This document shows, one piece after another, positions 23,166-35,205 of a stretch of DNA of 64,000 nt; the stretch's first letter is position 1; each line of letters starts with the position of its first letter. Position numbers and translations under genes: made by a program. The notes beneath the pieces are model-generated. The model was not told the origin of the DNA. It saw only the letters and a list, made by a program, of their open reading frames with translations, and ran no database searches. The stretch comes from Cordilura impudica (taxonomy: Eukaryota; Arthropoda; Insecta; Diptera; Scathophagidae): contig OY821517.1 of assembly GCA_963682025.1 (NCBI GenBank), forward strand, positions 96,641,946 through 96,705,945, read 5' to 3'.

Positions 23166-23479
23166 TATACATATACTATAAGCAGTTGCTTAAAGCAACC
23201 TTGCGGCACAATTTTAAAGATCGCATTCATTTTCCATTTTTGAAACTTCTATAAATATGACGTCTCTGCTCAATTATGATCACTTATTGAATGAAGTAAT
23301 TCAATTTTTAAAAGTTCCGTTTCCTTTAATTTGCAAACGATTCCATTATATTTGGTGTTAACAGAATAAACTTCAAAAAAAAAAAAAAAACTAAAGCGGT
23401 TTCGCAGCTTATTTTTGAAGCACTTTTGTTGTAGCGTCTTTTAAAAATACTTCTGATTTAAAAAATCAAAAAACTTTGA
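23166..23479 (-). repeat. dispersed repeat R4, copy 1
   Basis: Reverse complement of 38826-39131 with few differences. Shared landmarks: AGCAGTTGCTTAAAGCAACC-like start, TTGCGGCACAATTTTAAA, AAACTTCTATAAATATGACG, TCTCTGCTCAATTATGATCA, AAGCGGTTTCGCAGCTTATT and GTAGCGTCTTTTAAAAATAC. Poly-A lengths differ between copies. No coding capacity is visible. In both places it lies next to a family A HINE. Confidence 0.88.
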
Positions 23480-24190
23480 ATTGAAATAAAAAATAAATTT
23501 ACTCCCCAAGAAACGGAAACATTGGGAAATTTTTTCATCATGAACAAATTCCCCACTCCCATACAAAGTTTTGGGGTGAAAGTTAATTTTTTTTTGAGAA
23601 ATTTGTTCATTCGGGACTAAGTACTTAGCGCCTGGTAACAATAGTGAACCAATTTTCAAGTCAAAGGCCTTTGGGCAAGACCGGGTAAAAACAGCTAGTA
23701 TTTAATATTGTCACAGTTATTTTAGGTTGATATGCCTCACTTCGAGTTCTTATTACTTTGCTACGGGTATCCCCTACCGCCAACTCGAAGTTGGACTCGT
23801 CGCTAAATTATTGTGGAGTTCCACTGTCTTTGGGTCCATATTTTACGGTCCTTGGCCCGTAGAAGACATTTGTTCTTTTGGACCACAGTAAGGTACGGTT
23901 TTGTCTTTGCCTATGGTTTGAGGTATTATTTATATTAAGAACACATTCCTAAAATCAGTTTTTACTAACCTTATAAAACCCATAATTCAACTTTTTGAGA
24001 TGTTTTCTGATGGTTTCTCTTCCAACCGTCTTACAAATGGCCCACCCTTACAAATGACCCACTCAACAGCAGAACTCCGGACTGGACGTCTTCTATTTTT
24101 CTTCATTATCGCCCCCAATGACCGAAAATCACATGGTGTTATTCTGGAAACCTTATGGCCGTTTTCATAATTTTTTCAGCAGTTATTTTT
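23480..24190. other. unique-looking sequence inside the compound insertion, unassigned
   Basis: This stretch is less A+T-rich than its surroundings (for example GCTACGGGTATCCCCTACC and CGGTCCTTGGCCCGTAGAAG). It could be an LTR or untranslated part of a retroelement, but I see no matching copy in the window and no open frame. It lies between R4 and HINE A7, within the 4-kb insert that splits LINE-2. Confidence 0.4.
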
Positions 24191-24995
24191 ATACCCTATA
24201 CCACTATGTGGTTTGGGTATAATGACTTTGTGCTGCTGTTTGTAACAACCAAAAATATTTAACCTAGACCCATCTTTTATTATACCGATCGAATCAGAAT
24301 CACTTTTTGAATCGATTTAACTATGTCCGTCCGTCCGTCCATCCGTCCGTCCGTCTGTGTTGTCCATGTAAACCTTGTAATTAAACTGCAGGTCGCAAAT
24401 ATGAATATATTTTAATGAAATATGGTACGTGAGCTTTCATCTGCCACGGGATGAACGCTGTTTAAATTGGTGAGAATCGGTGCATGTTAGACCTAGCGCC
24501 CATACAAATGACCCCTATAAAATCGACATAAATTGCCATAAGATCCAAATTGTCGTATAGATCTTAGTCAAATTGGGTTTGTATGTATTTATTACATCCA
24601 TTAATGAATAGTCCAAAAACGGTCCCTATGGGACAACTCTTGGTCATAGGGCCCATCTAGAGCGGCTTCCCGATCTTCACTTAAATCTATCAAAAAACAA
24701 AAATATTTCACTGATTAATCTCAAATTTTGTTTGTATATATTTTCGCAAAATACAAGAGACTATACCAACCATGGTCAGGATCGGTCCATTTTTGGACCC
24801 ACTTCCCATATAGGCATTGCATCCGATATGAACTTTTTCATATCTGCAGCCAAAAAAATTAATAAAAATGCCACTCAAATTTTGTTTATGCTTATTTTCT
24901 ATATCCAATTAGTTGGGTCTAAGAGATAGGGTCTCTAAACGCATGGTATAGGCTATCGTATAGTCGGTCTAGACCGACTATAATTTTCTTACTTG
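24191..24995 (+). mobile_element. HINE family A, copy A7
   Basis: Full-length copy, ATACCCTATACCACTATGTG to CTTACTTG, with GTCC array near 24327 and a perfect TATAGTCGGTCTAGACCGAC palindrome. TTTTT precedes and TTTTT follows it, fitting insertion in a T run. Confidence 0.9.
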
Positions 24996-25106
24996 TTTTT
25001 TATAGGATGTACAATGTACTGAACGGAAGTTCTCGCTAAGTTTAATTCTGTTCCGATATCTTTATAACATTTGTCAGTTTCCACTTTTTCTGCTATTAAT
25101 TTCATT

Positions 25107-25793
25107 ATACCCTATATCCTAACACTATGCGGTATCACTTTCTGAGTCGATTTAGCTTTATCCGTCCGTCCGTATGTCCGTCTGTGTGTCCACTTAAATT
25201 TTGTAATCAACTACAGGTCCCAAATATGAATATATTTCGATGAAATTTGACACATAAGCGTTCATCGGTCATAGGATGAATGCCATTGAAATTAGGAAAT
25301 TCGGTCCTTGACCCCTATGCAATCGACATTAATTGCCATAAGATCCAAATTATAATATAGATCTTAGTCAAATAGGGTTTGTATGTGTTTATTATATCCA
25401 TTAATCAGTAGTCTAAAAATAATCCCTATATGACAATTCTTAGTCATAGGCCCCTTATGGAGTTGCTTCCCCATTTTCACTTAAATCTATCAAAAAACAA
25501 AAATATTGCACAGATTTTTCTCATATTTGGTTTGTATATATTTTTTCAATATATAAATGACTTTACAAATATGGTCATGATCGGTCCATTTATCGACATA
25601 TTCCCCATATAAACATAGCACCCTATATGAACTTTTTCATATCTGCAGCCAAAAAAGTTAATGACAATGTCACTAAAATTTGGGTTATGCTTATTTTCTA
25701 TATCCAATTAGTTGGACCGAAGAGATAGGGTCCCTAAACCGTGGTGTAGGGCATCGTATAGTCGGTCTAGACCAACTCAAATTTTCTTGCTTG
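25107..25793 (+). mobile_element. HINE family A, copy A8 (diverged)
   Basis: Starts ATACCCTATATCC and ends CTTGCTTG at 25793. The palindrome has decayed (GTCGGTCTAGACCAACTC) and the GTCC array is short, with several small deletions. This is an older copy than A4-A7. It ends at the exact place where LINE-2 resumes. Confidence 0.85.
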
Positions 25794-26995
25794 TTTTAAT
25801 TTAGATTCCTTTAACATTTTCCGTTGTGATAGAGAAACCTATGCAGGTGGAGTGGCCATATATGTAAAGAAGGGAATTCTTTGTAAATTTTGTTGCAAGT
25901 TAAAGAAGGAAGAAAAAATTGAACATATTTTTGTTGAAATCACATTTAATGGCAACAAAGTTTTAATAGGATGTGTGTATCGGCCTAATAACAGAACTCA
26001 TACTGAAGTTTTTATGTGGACGCTTGAAAATTTTTCACTAAAACATGATGAAATTGTCATATGTGGTGATTTTAATTCAAATATTTTAGTTGAAAGCCAT
26101 TTAGTAAATGATATGCAATCTTTTGGCCTTTATCCTACTAACACAACAGTTCCCACTCACTACCCACACACTAGAAATTCATTATTGGATATAAGTTTTG
26201 TTAGTGATAGAGATAAAATACTTCTATACGACCAACTTACTGCCTCTTGCTTTTCAAAACATGATTTTTTATTTCTCACGTACGATTTTAAATTAAAACT
26301 ATCAAGTAATGCTATGACTTATTATGATTTTAAGCACATGGATTTAAATATTTTGTCACATGAGCTTTCAAATATTGACTGGGATTCCATTTATTATATG
26401 TCCTTAGTGGAAAGCCAGCTTAACTTTTTAGAACAAAATCTTGGGGAAGTCTTCATCAAATCTGTACCTGTGAAAACAATAATGGTGAACTGTAAAAGAA
26501 AACCACGGTTCAGCAATGATATAAAAGCCGCGATTGGTCAGAGGGATTTGATTTTCAGCCGCTGGAAACGTTTTAAAACTCATGAGTTACACGAAGAATT
26601 TTGTGATGCAAGGAGAGAGGTAAACAGGAAAATAAAAAATGCAAAATCTACATACTATTCTAGTATTTTTGAGTCAGCTGTTGGATCCAAGAAAGCTTGG
26701 AAAAGCATAAGAGAAATTGGTATTGGAAAGACTAAGAGAGTACATTTGTCTGACATTGATGTAGAAAATCTTAATGAATAATTTACTAATCATCCTAGGA
26801 TTCTTTTAAACGTAAATTTCTATAATCAGACTAATGTGATGAATGAAAATGAGCTTCATTTTGAAGTTGTGAATCAATCAGATGTACTCTACAGCTGCAC
26901 TACCATTAAATCAAATGCTGTAGGCTTCTAGAACCTACTCGGTTTGAAGATTACATGTCTTGTTGAGTGGGATACCAAATTAAATAAATAAATAA
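25794..26995 (+). pseudogene. LINE-2, 3' segment: endonuclease to early RT, then 3' tail
   Basis: The open frame (from about 25795 to the stop at 26779-26781) continues the endonuclease of 21524-21754: YAGGVAIYVKKG, GCVYRPNN, VICGDFNSNIL (catalytic GDFN), SLLDISFVSD and CFSKHDFLF (final SKHD block). The linker WKRFKTHELHEEF to AWKSIREIGIG leads toward reverse transcriptase. After the stop, IKSNAVG, the first conserved RT block, appears at about 26905 and is followed directly by a 3' end with (TAAA)n at 26978-26995. The RT and C-terminal domains are therefore deleted. The 309-codon frame is the longest in the window but is a dead LINE piece, not a host gene. Confidence 0.88.
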
Positions 26996-27034
26996 AAAAA
27001 CAAAATACAACCTTAATTTCAATGGTTGAATTAT

Positions 27035-28092
27035 ACCCAATAATCAGTAGTCAAAAAAGATATATAGCAAACAGTTCATAAAATAAGTTTTAGAACTCAT
27101 CTTAGAGCAGGGGCTGTAATAGCAATGTAAATTTTGTGCGCATTTCAGTTGAGAGAAGGGATGCGTTTATGGCAGAAATGAATGTTTTTCATGTTGTCTT
27201 TTTAAGATAGAGCAAAGATATACCAACTTATAGAATAAGTTTACACTGACTATTGTTTGGGCAGATCAATCATTTTTTGTGGCGCAAACATTTTTCTGGA
27301 TGGAAGGGATACTGTAGAAGATGATAAGCGTAGTGGAGGACCAATTTAATTAGGGACACCCGACCTTAACATATGCTAGCTATGCATCACTCAAGATTAT
27401 GGAGGACTCCTTAAACATCAACAAAAAAATAATTCGAACCATTCTGTAGCAAGATTTGGGTAAAACAAAAGTGTGTGCTAAGTTTGTACGTTACACGACA
27501 GTACCTCCATCACCATCATATTCATCCGAGTTTGTACGCTGTGACTACTCCTTATTCCCAAAATAAAAAATTAAGGTAAAATGGGTAATATTTCGCCGAT
27601 ATAAAAAGCTTTTCAAACCAAGTGATTTACAACAGGCGTTCGATTCACTAATAAATCTCTCTAAAAAGTGCATTGAGTAAAAAACAAAACAGGTATTGAG
27701 ATCTTGATTCCATCTCTTTTTACAAACCCAGTCTCAAAATTAATTTGACGCACTGTGTGGAACCATTTTTAGTCATAACACCCATATAAAGCTGATTGCT
27801 GGTCTTCATTTAAATGGATCAAAAAAGAATATTGCATAGATTTTCTTATATACTGTTTTTGAGAAATGGCTCCATTTTGTTACATAGTCCCCATATAAAA
27901 TAACATCAGATGTGAAACCTTTCATATTTGCGCGCACAAATTAATAAAAATAGCACTAAAATGTGATTTATGTTTCGCTTTCATATCCAATTATTGCCTC
28001 GGTAAAGTTACGTTGATGGCCTCCTTCGAAACGTAGCTTAGACCCACTGAAAGTCTTAAAGTCAGCTTAGGCCGACTGTAATTTTCTTACTT
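27035..28092 (+). mobile_element. HINE family A, copy A9 (old, 3' half, interrupted)
   Basis: AATAATCAGTAGTC at 27039 matches the family's internal TTAATGAGTAGTCC block. The continuation (TAGTCATA.C.CCCATAT.AAGCTG) resumes at about 27757. It then follows the family to TCAGCTTAGGCCGACTGTAA and TTTTCTTACTT at 28092. The intervening DNA holds a mariner remnant. Divergence is much higher than in other copies, and the palindrome is decayed. Confidence 0.65.
27160..27520 (+). pseudogene. mariner transposase N-terminal remnant
   Basis: Plus-strand frames give FLDGRDTVEDDKRSGGP, the mariner linker block between the two helix-turn-helix motifs, and then SLNINKKIIRTIL followed by DLGKTKVCAKFV, the block just before the catalytic domain. 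Stops and shifts separate these pieces and the DD34D domain is absent. Mariner transposases move elements flanked by TA. No mariner inverted repeats were found. The remnant sits inside the old HINE A9. Confidence 0.82.
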
Positions 28093-28697
28093 TTTCTAAT
28101 TTTAAATTTTTATTTATTTATTTTTTTATTTTTTTTTGACAGTGAAATATTAACATATGCATGGAAGTCAAAATTCGCTGCAATATAATGTGGCATCGCC
28201 AATGAAAAATATAGAAAATTTAAGCGGTCACCGACCGATATATTGATGCGTAACAGTACTGGGGATGGTATAAAAGATATCCGAATATCAACAAATCCAC
28301 AATATTTATGTTCGAAAATTTATATCTATGATATGGTGAATTTTTTATATTCCTAAAGTTTTAAAAGTTTTGTGGCAAATTTAGCTCTGAATTTAATAAG
28401 TTTTTTAAAAGAAAATATATCTGTGATTTGTCTTGAAATAGTTTAAGAGAAGAACATTATCTTTATCATATTAAAGTTTAAGTTTTAATACAATCTCTTA
28501 ATAGTGCAACATCAACACAAAACTATTTCTTAAAAAAAATGTACATAAATAATTCAGATTAATTCGGTTTCAAAGACACAATTCCCCATTTGTTAATTCT
28601 ATTTATTTGTGTTTGCTTTTACTTTCCTTTTGACAGGTTGAATAGACATGTGTCCACAGATTTGTGTTGAATTCCACATAGAATAAGGTCATGTAAA
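28093..28697. other. A+T-rich sequence, nothing recognised
   Basis: Separates HINE A9 from the Tc1-B element. No open frame of note, no repeat seen elsewhere in the window. Confidence 0.45.
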
Positions 28698-29009
28698 TAC
28701 AGTTAGTGCCAAGAGAAAGAGTACACTTACAGTTTTTAAATTCAAGCTTTTATTTCAAATATTTTCATTACTTTTTAATTCAATAAAAAAAACGGAGAGG
28801 TAGAAAAAAGCAGGCAAAACTAAAAATACTCCAAATAGTACAAGTCAATAGAAAGCGTACAAATTGTCGCTCAACTTGGATTATTAAAGACTTCCTTTTT
28901 CTATTACAATTTATTTTGAAAACTGCGGTTTTTTTTGGTTTTGCTTTATTTGCAGTTGGATGAAGTTAAATAGTTTTCTAGTGTTTCTTTCATTTTCAAA
29001 AATGGTTAA

Positions 29010-29170
29010 GAAATGTCCATTGACACTCGAGAGCTTGTGCTAAAATTTTATAATGAAGTAAAACATTACGTGAAATTGCCTTATGAATAGATAAATTTTA
29101 AAAATTTGGAAAAATAGATAACACTGTGGAACATTTTTGGGGTCATTTGTGGGGCTGCGAAATTTCAAAG
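29010..29170 (+). pseudogene. Tc1-B transposase, N-terminal part
   Basis: The frame MSIDTRELVLKFYNEVKHYV matches the start of Tc1-type transposases, where an LVLKF.NEGKTLREIA helix-turn-helix begins the DNA-binding domain. A stop follows soon after and the rest has decayed. It lies the expected distance inside the left inverted repeat and pairs with the C-terminal piece at 33728-34050. Confidence 0.75.
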
Positions 29171-29304
29171 CAGGCTAAACCTACACAGCCAGTGCAGCAA
29201 AACCCTCAGACAGTTTGGAGTTCTCAGCCCAAACTCTATTTTTACAACCTATAATATTTTGTTCTTATCCTGATATTAGTTTGCTTAGTTTTAAGTTATG
29301 GGTA

Positions 29305-29690
29305 AATAATCTATAATATTAATAGGCTAGGCGATATCTTGTGACTGATGTTTTGTTCTACCGTTTTCTCCCGATTTTGGCCAAGCATATATCATTTGAA
29401 AGGTAGTTCTTTCCAGCCGTTTCGGAGATTTACAGATTTTTAAATTTTTTCCTTTATTTTGAGTAAATTGCATTAAAATTGTTACTAACACATGTATAAA
29501 ATTATACAATACTATGTGTGTATTTATTAAAATTCTTAATGTGTTTGTAATAAAAATGAGTTTGTTTTTTGTGTTGATTTGTGAATTGGCTATAATTGAT
29601 AAGCATACTTTTAGGGTCTTTATTTAAGAATTTGCGCTCGAATTTCGAGGGCTGGAATCTGCTAGTTTAATTTAATATTTTACCTAATAT
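29305..29690 (-). repeat. dispersed repeat R2, copy 2 (inverted)
   Basis: Reverse complement of 4016-4370; see CTCGAATTTCGAG, TTTTGTGTTGATTTGTGAA and ATAATATTAATAGGCTAGGC. Just downstream, 29794-29880 resembles the reverse complement of 6336-6412. It lies within Tc1-B. Confidence 0.8.
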
Positions 29691-29935
29691 TACAATTATC
29701 ATTCATACGCATATATATATCTATATATATCCGATTCTATGATATTGAAAAAGATTATAAAAAGAGGAAACAAATTAAGTGCTTTTACAAGATTTTGTTC
29801 CGAAAAATTAGTCCAACTAGATTTGCTGAAGAATGAGAGGAGAAATCATCAATGGTTCTTAAGTTATAGCTTCAATATATCAGAAAACACACAATAAGAT
29901 AAGAAAAAATTATAAAAAGTCATAAAAAACAAGTA

Positions 29936-32900
29936 AGAGTGTTAAATTCGGCTGTGCCGAATCTTTGATACCCTCTACCTCGGTTTCAGTATTGATAATA
30001 AATGTAAACAAAATATTGGAAAAAGTAAACAATACCAACTAATTTCAGCAAATTCTTTGGGTTGGTTTTCGTCTTTTCTATTATTTCGGATTTATTTCGA
30101 TGTTCGCTTTTTGGTCATCGTGGTTGCTGATCGGCATGCATTTAGGTTATATACCTATATGCATGCGTTTCCGGTTATATGACATAATTTTTCGTTTAAT
30201 TTAGTTTTTGCTAATTAAATAGCTCGCCCTAACCTCCATTGTAAAGGTAATGGTTGTGTAGGTTGGCTATATGCATTAAATCGTGCTAATTGGAGATGGC
30301 TGTATAGTTTCTTTCAACTGGCCAAATATTTCTTCATTGTGGCCATATAGGTTGGATGGAGTAACAAAATAATAACCAAAAAAAAGCTCTCTCAACTTTT
30401 TTATTAAAATATTGCCATATTTGGAAAACATAGAGAATAAATTTATAATAATAAATAATTAAATTAGGGATGCCAAACGCAAAAACCCATTTGTCCCAAA
30501 CATTTTAAATAAAATAATTTGTTATCTTTATTTTCGGAAAAACTTCAAATTTTCATCCCAAAAAAAATTATGAAAATTTCTATATAAATAACGTTCTCAT
30601 AAAATTGCGTTTATTTATGTAACAGTTTTTATGTTCGAAATACTTAAATATCATTTCAAGTTTTCTAAAATTCATTGAGTTTAAATTAATGTTTTCTGTA
30701 GTGTGATTCTGTAAATTTCAACGATCCTACAATCGCAAAATATATCGACAGCTATTGTTGTTTGCACTAAGGATTAAGTGATTCCCTAAGTACATTCATC
30801 TTAACGACAGTCGTCAAATCTATTTTTCTATTTATTTAAATTGTAAATGAGTGGCATCTCTGTCAAAATAAGCGAAAAACACAAAGAAGAATAGAAAAAA
30901 ACAAATTACTTCGTGTTTGACAGGATTATTTTATGTATATCTCTTTTTTTTAATAATTTTCTGTTTATTTATTTGAAAATGACATAATGAATTGAATATG
31001 CTATTTAATTTTTTTATTTATATAAAAAAGTTTTTTAATGGAAGCAAAATATTTTCACTATTTTATGATTTTTATTTATGTATGACGGCATTTCAACCTA
31101 AAAATTTAAGTTTTTATCGACTGAATAAACAACACAAAAATGGTTGTCGTTGAGATAACAACAACAGCTGACTTTAACAAAAGCGAATATCATTTAAAAA
31201 TTTTACTGATAATTTTGCTTTTCTTTTTTTTAAGGATTCGACTTCGTTAAAAGAAGTTACTGAAAAGCTATTAGTTTCTCCTGAATGCCAATATTTTTTT
31301 TTATGTAAACATTTTTTAAATGTAAACATATTTGTTGTTGTTTTTTTGGAATTTGATGCAAACATGTCTTCTTAATTTAAAATTATCATTTCCGACGTTT
31401 TGATATGATTTTCTGAAATTCAATTAATATTTTATAATATATAATTGGAAATTTTAATTCCAGTTTTTAGAATTGATATTTTCTAAAATTTGAATGGAAA
31501 ATTTAAAAAGTGCAATTTTGTATTTATGTGAATAATAATGCTTTAGTAATTATAAACAATTTTTAAAAATTAGATGTAATCGCAATCAGATATTTTGTAG
31601 GTAAAGCAAAATAATAATTCTATATAACAATGTAGAACTGTTTTGAAAGCAAAAAACTCATTGATGAACACTGTAACTTTATTCTGTGAAGACAACAAAA
31701 AGTAAATATGCCAAACTTATGTTCATATTTGTAAAAGTTTAATGAAAAAACGTATGAAATAAAAGACCAGCCCGTGTATACTCTTAACATTGTTCTTTAT
31801 GATATCTAGTCGAAAATATTGACATTCATGTTAAAATAGAAATAACTATTGCAAAGCTAATTAGAACAAAAATTTGGTTCGCCATCTTCAGTGGCATGGT
31901 CACGCTGAGCAAAATGAAGTGACACTCTGTTAATGCAAAATAAATGTATTTTACCCACAACAAAATATTGCAGAATTTTATGTAAATAAAATCATATACC
32001 GATTTATTTCTAACATGCAGTTATTCAATATATGTATATTATTTGTAATATTTAATATGTGTATGTATGTACTCTATATGTAAATATTACACACAAAAAA
32101 TACAACATCAAACGTTTTTTTGTGTTTTTCTCTTTAAATAAATTAATACATAAAGTTTTTTGCGCTAAATTTACATTGTTTTTTTTTTAATAGCAACTAC
32201 GTATTTTAGCATTATTTGCTTTAGATGCTGGTGAATTTTTACTCCCTTTATATTAACTCGTATTGTCTGCTTGTCGAAAAAATTTTGGGTCGATTTTAAC
32301 CACTTTCCCGTGACCCAATCGATCTGAAACTTTGCAGGCAGACTCGTAGCAATGACAGAAATGATCTAATAAATATCTTTAGTGACGCCAAAACAATGGA
32401 AACTTTTAAATTTTTGTACCAAAGTTGATAAAAAAATGTACAAAGGGTTATTTTTTTTTATATTATTACCACAACGACCACAAAAACAACAAGTCCAGCT
32501 ACGACAACAATACAACATTTAGAATAATAGCAAGAAAAATATAGAAATATCATATTTTTCATTTTATTTTACTTTTTCAGAGATTTCCCTGGACCTGTTC
32601 CACCGATTTTAATGATTTTTTAAATAAAGATCTTTCCATGAATTTGGTGAATCATTCTCATAAAAAGTGATGACCCTAGCTATTCTATTGAGGGCGTGAT
32701 CGTGACAAGAACAACATAGAAAATTATATTTTTTCAAGACTTTTTTTTTTGTTCCGCATTCAACTCTCGGGCCCTGATCCACCGATTTGGACAATTTTAA
32801 ACAGCAAACTTCTCAGAATTTTAGTGAATCATTTTTTATGTCAACGAGCACACTAGCTGCCCAATTGATGCCGTCATCGTGATTTCCACAGACGGACAGA

Positions 32901-33047
32901 CGGACAAACGGACATCGCTATATCAACTCCGGTTGTTATAAGGATCACAAATATACATATTTTATGGGGTCCAAAATTTTTTTCTAATTATTACAAACGG
33001 AATGACAAACTTATATATACCCTCTGCACACTGGAGTTCAGGGTATA
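29936..33047 (-). mobile_element. HINE family B, copy B1 (ends well defined, middle uncertain)
   Basis: The minus-strand 5' end at 33047 reads TATACCCTGAACTCCAGTGTG, GCAGAGGGTATATATAAG, TTTGTCATTCCGTTTGTAA, then GAGTTGATATAGCGATGTCC and a GTCY microsatellite near 32890. This is the DINE-1 head in its more fly-like form. The 3' end at 29936-29995 has ATTCGGCACAGCCGAAT and ACTCTTACTTG. A unit of about 190 bp with CCACCGAT and GTGAATCATT is repeated at about 32578 and 32765. The 30.1-32.2 kb middle is A+T-rich and may be a further insertion, since copy B2 is only 0.6 kb. Confidence 0.6.
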
Positions 33048-33048
33048 A

Positions 33049-33727
33049 CAAGTAGGAAAACTATAGTCGGTCTGACCGACTAGACGATACCCCACACCAT
33101 GGTTTAGAGACCCCATCTCTTCGGTCCAACTAATTCGATATAGAAAATAAGCATAAACCAAATTTGAGTGGCATTGTTATCAGTTATGAAAAACTTAATA
33201 TCGGATGCTATATTTATATGGGGAATAGGTCGAAAAATGGACCAATTCTGATCGTATTTGTTAAGTCACTTATATTTTGAAAAAATATATACAAACCAAA
33301 TTTGAGAAAAATCTGTGGAATATTTTTTTTTTTTTTTTTTGACAGATTTAAGTGAACCAGCTCTATATGGGGCCTAAGACTAAGAATTGTCCTATAGGTA
33401 TTATTTTTGGACTACTGATTACTGGATATAATAACCACATACAAACCCAATTTAACTGAGATCTATATCATAATTTGGATCTTATGGCAATTTATGTCGA
33501 TTTAATAAGGGTCATTTGTATGGGGCCTAGGTCTGAGCATGCACCGAATTTCACCCGTTTCTATGGCCAAATTTCATCAAAACATATTCATATTTGTGAA
33601 CTGTAGTTTGATTACAAGGTTTACATGGACACACAGATGGACGGACGGATATCGCTAAATCGACTCAGAAAGTGATTCTAAGTCGGTCGCTATAACAAAA
33701 GATGGGTCTAGGTTAAATATTTTTGGT
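33049..33727 (-). mobile_element. HINE family A, copy A10 (5' end missing)
   Basis: Begins with the family's 3' terminus CAAGTA directly after the end of B1, with a shortened palindrome (GTCGGTCTGACCGAC). It runs through the GGAC array near 33640 to TTTTTGGTTG at 33727, where Tc1-B transposase sequence resumes. The last ~60 bases of the 5' end are absent. Confidence 0.85.
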
Positions 33728-34050
33728 TGGATTTGTCTCCAATCTTTCAACAAGGCAATGATCCCGTCCAATTACCGGACCTCAACTATGTAGCTCATTT
33801 TTGGAAACACCTTGATCGCCAAGTGAGAAAATTAATAATTACTAGCAGAGATATGCTTAAATTTATTTTAATGGATGAATGCTACAAAATTGCTCCGGGA
33901 GTTACAGAAAATGTGGTGAAATCGATACCTCTAAAACTAATAGCTACCACTAAGGCAAAGAAAAAAATTGTACACTTAATATTTCCTAAGACTAATAATA
34001 TTTGGAGTATTTTTAATTTATGTTATACATTTTGTTTTTCATTGTAAGAA
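33728..34050 (+). pseudogene. Tc1-B transposase, C-terminal part
   Basis: The plus-strand frame opens with FQQGNDPVQLPDLNYVAHFW, which joins the family's FQQDNDP block (second catalytic Asp) almost directly to the SPDLNPIE..W block. About 20 residues between them are lost, and the third acidic position is changed (NYVAHFW). HLDRQVRKLI and ITSRDMLKFI follow, as in Tc1 C-termini, to a stop just before the right inverted repeat. This part is fairly well preserved, but without its N-terminus and with the deletion it is inactive. Confidence 0.82.
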
Positions 34051-34193
34051 TTTTTTGTTGTATATTAACAGAAAATAAAATTCCACTTACAAAAATAATA
34101 AAATATTGAATTAAAAATATAAACAAACACCAGAAATAAAAGCTTGAATATAAAAAATAAAATAAAGTACACTCTCTTTTGACTTTGACTGTA

Positions 34194-35205
34194 AGTGGTG
34201 GAGAGAGCATACAAAAGAAATATTCCCAAAGAACACAAACCAATTTGAATGACGGTGACATTCAACACACGCTACTATATCAATTTCGCGATGTAGCACG
34301 TGTGTTCTCTGCCCTCCAAATTTTTGTTTATATACTCATGCATTTGCTGGGGCGATGGACATGGATATGACACTACAACAGCTCAACTAAACTGTACTCG
34401 TATATGTTTGTAGTACTTTTATATTCTTTGTTTTGCTTTTGTTTAAATTAGTCACTCAACATTATTGAAGTAATTTGCCACATAACAATTTCGTAGTTGT
34501 TGTTTCTCTGCTTTGTTTATTTTTATTTCATTTCATGTTCTTTGGACATTGTTTATTTGTAGGTGTGTTGATTTAGTAAAGTACTTTTCACACGACAGCT
34601 TCAAAATAATATGAGCAATTTGTACATAAATAAATACCAAGGCGGCTCATATTTGTCCAATTCAGATGTGTAATATAAATACAGAGACTGACTGAAATCT
34701 AGTGTAAAAAATAATGTATAAATGAAAAAGTTTTAAGTTTCCCGGGATCTCGATGTATGGTTGAAAATAATAATTTTTGTATTAGATAAAATATAAAATA
34801 AATATTAAATATTAAAGTTTTTCACATTACGAGATTTGTGATCAATTAGACAAAGCTAAAAATTGGAAAAAAAAACTCTGCTTGTTCGTTCTAACTCTCG
34901 TATGAAAAGAAAGAAAAATATTTTTCATGATATTTGTTTTCCAATGTTGAGTCAAATAGTTGATTAAACATGAGTTGAAGTAATAGGCAGAAGGATGCTG
35001 AAGATGAACAAATCGCTTTGTTCGAAAGTAGCTACTCCATCTAGCGCTGTTTAAATTTTTTCCAAATTTCTCTTACAATGCGTATTATCTTTTCTAGTAG
35101 TAGAAAATGTATACATGATCTCGAACCGAACAATAATAAGCTAATTATTATAAATATTAAATTTTAAAAGTATAAATTCAGTATAACAAACTTAATAAAA
35201 ACCGG
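34194..35205. other. intergenic, nothing recognised
   Basis: A+T-rich with a slightly mixed patch at 34200-34370 (CTCTGCCCTCC, GCTGGGGCGATGG). No repeat or coding match was seen. Confidence 0.4.

Larger units (their letters stand above)
28700..34191 (+). mobile_element. Tc1-B: Tc1-like IR/DR element swollen by nested insertions
   Basis: The left end, next to TA (28698-28699), reads CAGTTAGTGCCAAGAGAAAG then AGTACACTT. The right end, next to TA (34192-34193), reads on the other strand CAGTCAAAGTCAAAAGAGAG then TGTACTT. Both continue with ATTCAAGCTTTTATTTC and an AAAAATACTCCAAATA block, giving inverted repeats of over 150 bp. The left repeat has an inner relative of the outer motif (GTCAATAGAAAGCGTAC at about 28843), as in IR/DR-type Tc1 elements. 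The transposase N-terminus follows the left end and its C-terminus precedes the right end. Between them lie repeat R2, HINE B1 and HINE A10. Confidence 0.78.

Noticed and set aside
25852..26781. 309-codon frame as a possible intact host gene.
   Set aside because: It carries LINE endonuclease motifs (GDFNSN, SKHD) and continues the frame interrupted at 21754; it is a retrotransposon fragment.
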